From an uncultured Verrucomicrobiota bacterium (lineage in GTDB: Bacteria; Verrucomicrobiota; Kiritimatiellia; RFP12; UBA1067), in assembly GCA_946615875.1 (NCBI GenBank), contig CAMOIK010000073.1, forward strand, positions 1 to 10,291: a stretch of DNA of 10,291 bases, given 5' to 3'. The notes below the pieces were generated by a model, which was not told where the DNA came from, made no database searches, and saw nothing but the letters and a program-made list of their open reading frames with translations. Position numbers and translations under genes: made by a program. Positions 7,101 to 10,291 of the stretch are shown here, piece after piece (position 1 is the stretch's first letter; every line of letters starts with the position of its first letter).

Positions 7101-7284
7101 CCAGCGCGTCTGTGAGCGCGTCCGCCTCGCTCGCGAGCGGCATGGAATAGGTGCGCGGCGGCTCGCGGTTGATGGAATTGACCGAGAGGTCTTCCCATTC
7201 GTTCGTTGTCTGCCACGCGAACGCCGCGTGGGCGGATGCCGCCAGGGCGGCGAGCGCGGCTTTCCGCGCCAGTGTCGTTTTCAT
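4156..7284 (-). CDS. Secreted GH2 beta-galactosidase (LacZ-type, large form)
   Basis: This 1042-residue protein has a Sec signal peptide (MKTTLARKAALAALAASAHAAFA). It follows the LacZ domain order: jelly-roll sugar-binding domain, immunoglobulin-like domain, TIM barrel from about residue 335, second immunoglobulin-like domain, and a C-terminal galactosidase small domain. Family motifs include GVNRHE (350-355), RTSHYPNHHLWYDLCDRYG (385-403), the acid/base E459 in WSVGNETG, the nucleophile E542 in ITEYAHAMGN, and GGCIWDWADQ (569-578). It should hydrolyse terminal beta-galactosides with retention, outside the cytoplasm. I prefer ATG 7284 over ATG 7296. It overlaps the upstream stop codon as ATGA, has AAAGGA 11 nt and GGA 7 nt upstream, and starts directly on the signal peptide; the earlier ATG abuts its own AAAGG. 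It is second in an operon behind the GH101/129-like gene. LacZ-type architecture is clear; the natural galactoside is not. Confidence 0.92.
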   Translation of the reverse strand: MKTTLARKAALAALAASAHAAFAWQTTNEWEDLSVNSINREPPRTYSMPLASEADALTDALEPQTPYRASLNGVWRLSWAGSPDLRAEGFWREDFDDSDWFEIDVPSCVELRGFGSPGYTNVRYPHKLEWPFIRDRQSGAADYNPVSSYRRRFSVPDGWEGREVFLRFDGVYSAYYVWVNGQRVGYAEDSKLPSEFNITRFLRPGENLLAVEVYRWCDGSYLEDQDMTRFSGIFRDVTLWSMPKDGIWDFEVKTAVAKDQSSATLALAGLEGEWSATLYDAEKRPVARLSPESGSAQVQGVRLWSAEKPNLYTLVVKKGGDVRMKRVGFKDVRIEGHTLLFNGRPIKFKGVNRHETDPENGRTVTLDSMIADIMLMKRHNIDTVRTSHYPNHHLWYDLCDRYGIYLVAEANVEGHEPGWGDDALGRFPAFDHSIVERNERHTVFYRNHPSIAMWSVGNETGHGDCFRHAIAAVHALDPSRPVHWERGNKDADIDGRMYPSVEWLETRGRLGDGPEGIVVPKRTANDTSPQDNSSGKAFFITEYAHAMGNSMGNFAEYWDAIYRHESLAGGCIWDWADQAVWKDTGETDSAGRPVRCLAYGGDWDEQPNDGPFNCNGVVDPFRRVSAKLREVAHVHRNLVVREDGTLENRFGFTRADEFDGEWELVENGRTTLRGALAVPPVPPLASARIDLPRFKIADGVEAFLNVRFRLKETTPWAEKGWVVASDQLRLSPPATPDLGVAGARITVSREDGRVAVLCGGTRAVFSEATGTLCELEMGGKTILKDAGRGAVAGPRLTCERAFVDNDKWLAKAFANSGLTQLRYHARPIKIDEAAGTVETAVEVTGSKSAGFTHETRWTFAADGRIAMENSVKPHGTMPPALPRLGLSMRLDPSLENVAWYGRGPGENYIDRCSGSFFGEYRSTVDGLFEPYTRPQDCSYRSGARWASFTDADGAGVRFTASEPLFVQALHHSMDDLKFARHQNGERRTFQPPARREDVRLNLDLRQLGLGGASCGPKPMEKYIFPIAPEKWTVLIEPIVADR

Positions 7285-9077
7285 TTTGCCGTCCATCCTT
7301 TCGCAGGTATCACGAGGCCGTCGACCTCTGCGTCTCCGTCGCCGTAGTTGACATATATGCGCGTCCCGTCGGAGTATGTCGTGCGCCAGACGCCTTCGGC
7401 CGGGGAGTCGTGCTCCTCCATGAACTCGAACTGCAGCGGCGCGAGTCGCTTGTAGATATCCGCGCCCTCACGCATCGTGGCGACGCTGCGCGCGAGTTCT
7501 TCGTCCGTGGCGCACGAGAGGTCGCAGTCGCCCATCCAGTTCTTGCCGTCGTGCTTGAACTTTGAGTAGAAGTAGAAGGTTGGGCGGCCGCCGAACTCAA
7601 TCAGCTTGAGCTGCCAGTATTTCTCCTGCGCGGTGAAGTTGACGGTGCGCGTGAAGGGGTTGGTCGCGAAGATGCCGTGATAGACCAGCTGCGGGAAGGG
7701 GGCTATGCGCTCCACCAGGCCCTTGCAGTTCGCCGGATCCTTGAACGACACGTAGAGGGCGCTGTCCAGCTCGCCGACGAAGTGGTCGAACGCGCCTTCC
7801 GACGCGAAGCCGCCGAACACGCGGCGCGAGAGCGCGGCGCTCCTGCCCCACCACTCGGCCGTCTCTTTGCGCGTGAGCGGGTGGCGGCGGTCGTGGCACT
7901 CGTCGGCGGGCACGATGCTCACCACGTCGAAGTAGCCCAGCCCCTTGAAGCCGTAGGCTCCCATCCGCCACAGGTCGCGGCTCGCGAAGCGTTCGTAGGC
8001 GCGCCGTGCGCAGATGTGGGCGCTGCGCCCGCCGCCCCAGTCGCCGCTGGTGACGGTTCCGCCGTCCGGCTTCCTGGCGAGCCATTCCTCGTCCCAGGAA
8101 TCCGCGATGCGGTATGCGTCGAGGTAGTTGCCGTGCGGCACGATCAGGTAGCCGAGGTCCAGCACGTCTCTCACGCACTCGCGCAGTTTCGCGTCGCCGC
8201 CGAGCGTCGGCTCGGCGGGGAAGGCCTGCGGCCAGCGGCCGTCGTGGCCGCCGATGTTCCAGCCCACCAGGCAGAGTTCGGCGCGCTCGATGCCGGCCGC
8301 CTTCATGGCGCGCGCAATTTCCGTCACGCGGTCGAACGTCACATACGGCGACACTGGCGGCTCGGACTCCGGCGTCTGTTCCAGGATTGGCGGGGGCACT
8401 GGTTTCCACGCCTGCCTGATGCGCACCTCCGGCGCGAGGATGGCGGCGCGCAGCGTCTCGTTGGTGGCGGCGCGCTCCTTGAGGGGAGCGCAGGCGCCGC
8501 GCCGCAGCTGGTATTCGCGGTAGGCCCTGGCCATGCCGCCCATGGAGGCGTCTTTTCCCTCCAGGCGCCGGAACTCTATCTCGAAGTCCTCGTACGGGGA
8601 GCGGCACAGCTCGTCGGCCAGCACGCAGCTCATGCGGTATTCGCCGTTTTCCGCCGTCACGCGGGTGGTGAAGTAGTATTTGAGCTTGCGGACTATCGCC
8701 ACGAAAGTGCGTTCCGGCGTCTTCATGCCATAGACGCTCATGAGCTGCCAGCGGCGGCATTCTGCCTTGCCGTTGTCGTGCGTGAAGCCGCCGCACTCGC
8801 CGCTGGAGAACACCCAGAAGCCTTCGTCGCCCTTGCGGGCGCGGGCGAAGTCCGGCGTGATCGCCACCGCTCGCGCCCCGCGCACAGCCAGCTCGTCGCG
8901 GCCGAGCCTGAAGACCGCCGAGCCGTCCTGCTCCGGCAGTGCGCGGGTCTCGCGCTCGACCCGCCCGTCGGCGTATGTCCACTCAAGTTCGATTTCCGCG
9001 GCCCTTGCCGCCGCGCCTAGCGCCAACGCCGCCGAAACGGCGGCGGCCATGCCGCGCATTCTCTTCACAATGTCCAT
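7281..9077 (-). CDS. Secreted putative glycoside hydrolase, GH101/GH129-like (DUF5696-type)
   Basis: This 598-residue protein has a signal peptide (charged VKRMRG, then AAAVSAALALGAAARAAE, cut near 26-27). A beta-rich N-terminal domain runs to about residue 200, followed by a linker with PVPPPILEQTPESEPP (226-241). A probable (beta/alpha)8 barrel follows, with LCLVGWNIGGHDGRWP (268-283), a GG step (293-294), VPHGNYLDAY (313-322) and GDWGGG (345-350). GYFDVVS (381-387) and FASEGAFD (424-431) are the most likely catalytic strands, giving candidate nucleophile D384 and acid/base E427. This order resembles endo-alpha-N-acetylgalactosaminidase (GH101) and alpha-N-acetylgalactosaminidase (GH129) relatives. 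That match is from memory of motif layout, not a search; an uncharacterised DUF5696-like clade is equally possible. ATG 9077 has AAGGAAG 10 nt upstream. It is the first gene of an operon with the GH2 beta-galactosidase, which overlaps it by 4 bases. Confidence 0.65.
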   Translation of the reverse strand: MDIVKRMRGMAAAVSAALALGAAARAAEIELEWTYADGRVERETRALPEQDGSAVFRLGRDELAVRGARAVAITPDFARARKGDEGFWVFSSGECGGFTHDNGKAECRRWQLMSVYGMKTPERTFVAIVRKLKYYFTTRVTAENGEYRMSCVLADELCRSPYEDFEIEFRRLEGKDASMGGMARAYREYQLRRGACAPLKERAATNETLRAAILAPEVRIRQAWKPVPPPILEQTPESEPPVSPYVTFDRVTEIARAMKAAGIERAELCLVGWNIGGHDGRWPQAFPAEPTLGGDAKLRECVRDVLDLGYLIVPHGNYLDAYRIADSWDEEWLARKPDGGTVTSGDWGGGRSAHICARRAYERFASRDLWRMGAYGFKGLGYFDVVSIVPADECHDRRHPLTRKETAEWWGRSAALSRRVFGGFASEGAFDHFVGELDSALYVSFKDPANCKGLVERIAPFPQLVYHGIFATNPFTRTVNFTAQEKYWQLKLIEFGGRPTFYFYSKFKHDGKNWMGDCDLSCATDEELARSVATMREGADIYKRLAPLQFEFMEEHDSPAEGVWRTTYSDGTRIYVNYGDGDAEVDGLVIPAKGWTAK

Positions 9078-9087
9078 CTGTGCGATT

Positions 9088-9094
9088 CTTCCTT
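9088..9094 (-). promoter_or_regulatory. Shine-Dalgarno of the GH101/129-like gene
   Basis: AAGGAAG lies 10 nt upstream of ATG 9077 and supports this start over the in-frame ATGs at codons 7 and 10. Confidence 0.65.
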
Positions 9095-9104
9095 GCTATG
9101 GCAA

Positions 9105-9136
9105 GCGGCGGGGTTGCGTTGAGCAGACCCCGCCGC
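9105..9136 (-). other. Strong 5'-leader hairpin of the glycosidase operon
   Basis: The two arms, 9105-9114 and 9127-9136, pair perfectly over 10 bp (GCGGCGGGGT with ACCCCGCCGC) around a 12-nt loop. On the minus strand it sits inside the predicted leader of about 98 nt, between the promoter and the Shine-Dalgarno, and has no U-tract after it. It could stabilise the mRNA or affect regulation. Nothing in it matches a known riboswitch that I recognise. Confidence 0.5.
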
Positions 9137-9181
9137 CGCCGCTTCTTCTGTATGTGTTTTCCTTGCCGTGTCTCAGTGCAT

Positions 9182-9195
9182 ATTATACCATAATG
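9182..9195 (-). promoter_or_regulatory. Extended -10 promoter for the GH101/129-like-GH2 operon
   Basis: The minus strand reads CATTATGGTATAAT, with TATAAT at 9187-9182 and TGG just upstream. It shares the TATGGTATAAT core with the other three elements but not the GGAAA flank. The predicted start is near 9175. It lies only about 12 bp after the stop of the upstream LamG gene, with no terminator between. Confidence 0.7.
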
Positions 9196-9207
9196 CCGGG
9201 CTTCGCG

Positions 9208-10291
9208 CTACCGGACGATGATGAGCATCCCCGTCTTCGCCGGCTGCATGAACTGCGCGGCGGACAGCGCGGCTGGCGTGAAGCGCATCTCGTCGATCTG
9301 CCCGGTGATTCCGCCGCTTGTGCCGAACGAGAACGTGGTGCCGGTCGATGGCAGGGCGAGGATGCCGGAGTCGAAGACGAGCGTGACGCCGATTTGTTCG
9401 CGGTCCTTGTAGAGAGCGAAGGTCGTTTTCCCGGCGGCGGCGTCCGTGCCGGCCACAAGCGCCCAATGGTGCCACTTGCCGTCGGCGATCTCATAGTTTT
9501 CCGCGAAGTCCTTGTCGGCACGCGATATGCTCTTCCATGCGCCGTTGGCGGAGACGTGCGCGCCCAGACGCAGAGACTTGCTCGGATAATAGAGCGCCCA
9601 GGAAATCGTGCCGCTCGTGCCTTCGCCCATGTTGAAGCGCGCGAGCATCGCGCCGCTTGGCACGTTGTCGTATTTGGCGAACCATTCCAGCGTGAAGTCG
9701 CGGCATTCCAGCAGCGCGTTGTGCGGGAAGACTACGCTGCCCGCAGAGAGCGACAGCGCCTTTTCGGACGCGAAGTCGGCCCTCTCGTCGCCGTCCAGGT
9801 CGTATGCCCTGGCATGGGAGACGTACGAGGCTTTGGTGCCTGTCCCGGCGGGCGCGACCGCCGCGTCCTGCCCCGTCGAGAGATCGCCTTCGAAGTGGGC
9901 GAAGAGCGCCGCGCCCTCCGTCCCGAGTGGCCGCGTAGTCAGGAACTCGCCAGCCTTGAGCGCGCGCCGCGTGATCCTGAAGTCGTCGAGCTTGCCCGCG
10001 AACGCCTGAGATTCGAGCGTCTCCGCGCCGAAGAAGAAATCGCGCTTCGTGCCCGTCGTGAGCGTTACGTTCCCGCGATCGACAAGGCGGTAGTCGAGAA
10101 AGATGGCGTAAGCGCCCTGCTTCTCGTCATAGACGAGCGCATAGTGGTGCCATGCGCCGTCATCGACGCGCCCGGCGGAGTCGCAGTCGAAGTAGTCGAC
10201 TGCTTGCGGGATGAGGCGGGTCTTCAGCTTTCCGTCGGCCTGGTTGATCATTATCTTGGCGAACGACGGATACATGAACGTCATGGAGTTG
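9208..10291 (-). CDS. LamG-domain (concanavalin A-like) protein, C-terminal part, cut by the window edge
   Basis: The gene enters from the right edge and stops at TAG 9208-9210. The frame is open to 10291. The first visible Met (10284) has no ribosome site and lies inside a domain, so the true start is outside the window. About 360 residues are seen, holding two LamG/laminin-G-3-like jelly rolls. Counting from that Met, the first has DGAWHHYALVYD (42-53) and ends at KLDDFRITRRALKAGEF (98-114). The second has FTLEWFAKYD (197-206) and DGKWHHWALV (268-277), and ends at GQIDEMRFTPAALSAAQF (328-345). Such pairs are usually exported binding or structural modules. The C-terminus (PAKTGMLIIVR) shows no PEP-CTERM, LPXTG or type IX sorting signal. 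The function and N-terminal half are unknown. It is transcribed toward the glycosidase operon, so read-through is possible. Confidence 0.8.
   Translation of the reverse strand, partial: NSMTFMYPSFAKIMINQADGKLKTRLIPQAVDYFDCDSAGRVDDGAWHHYALVYDEKQGAYAIFLDYRLVDRGNVTLTTGTKRDFFFGAETLESQAFAGKLDDFRITRRALKAGEFLTTRPLGTEGAALFAHFEGDLSTGQDAAVAPAGTGTKASYVSHARAYDLDGDERADFASEKALSLSAGSVVFPHNALLECRDFTLEWFAKYDNVPSGAMLARFNMGEGTSGTISWALYYPSKSLRLGAHVSANGAWKSISRADKDFAENYEIADGKWHHWALVAGTDAAAGKTTFALYKDREQIGVTLVFDSGILALPSTGTTFSFGTSGGITGQIDEMRFTPAALSAAQFMQPAKTGMLIIVR

Noticed and set aside
7285..7296. Alternative GH2 start four codons upstream
   Set aside because: Its only purine run touches the ATG, leaving no spacing. 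ATG 7284 has better-spaced sites, the ATGA overlap and a clean signal peptide.
7677..9020. Plus-strand open frame of 447 codons opposite the GH101/129-like gene
   Set aside because: Low-complexity shadow composition. The opposite strand has a signal peptide, promoter and ribosome site.
9105..9150. Hairpin read as a plus-strand terminator (stem followed by CTTCTTCTG and a later T-run)
   Set aside because: No plus-strand gene ends here, and the T-rich stretch is too far from the stem.
1..10291. CRISPR array, transposon ends, attachment sites, tRNA or rRNA genes
   Set aside because: I looked for regular direct repeats, terminal inverted repeats with a transposase, and tRNA arms and found none. 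The only notable inverted repeat at distance is the promoter pair at 1814-1870.

Overview
The window comes from a GC-rich bacterial chromosome and holds seven protein-coding genes on both strands, almost back to back. No stretch over 300 bases lacks a gene. I see no tRNA, rRNA, CRISPR array, insertion sequence or phage gene. The gene mix is secreted glycoside hydrolases with plain Sec signal peptides, a Stealth-family sugar-phosphate transferase, LamG-type surface modules and a Bacteroidetes/eukaryote-like ketol-acid reductoisomerase. This suggests a glycan-degrading PVC-group bacterium, most likely Kiritimatiellota or Lentisphaerota/Verrucomicrobiota from a host-associated habitat. That assignment is inference, since no marker here fixes the taxon.

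Layout. Region 1 (4-1754, minus strand) is a two-gene operon: tilS (tRNA-Ile lysidine synthase, start at 1754) followed by a secreted GH43 enzyme, joined by a 4-base ATGA overlap. Region 2 (about 1811-1875) is a compact divergent promoter. Two identical extended -10 elements form a perfect 17-bp inverted repeat and drive tilS-GH43 leftward and ilvC rightward. Region 3 (1897-3006, plus) is a monocistronic ilvC, followed by strong GC-rich hairpins. Region 4 (3114-4136, plus) is a Stealth-family gene whose promoter sits so close to the ATG that its mRNA should be leaderless. Region 5 (4156-9193, minus) is a second two-gene operon: a GH101/GH129-like secreted putative glycosidase (start 9077) and a large secreted GH2 beta-galactosidase (start 7284), again joined by an ATGA overlap. 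Region 6 (9208-10291, minus) is the C-terminal part of a protein with two LamG-like domains, running off the right edge.

How the parts fit. The GH2 and GH101/129-like enzymes probably act in sequence on an exported substrate; a galactosylated, GalNAc-containing O-glycan is one possibility. GH43 would remove arabinose or xylose residues. The LamG protein may bind surfaces or glycans. ilvC and tilS are housekeeping genes. The most striking non-coding signal is an AT-rich element, roughly GGAAATATGGTATAAT, found four times. Each copy lies directly upstream of a gene or operon and points at it. It reads as an extended -10 promoter with no recognisable -35 box.
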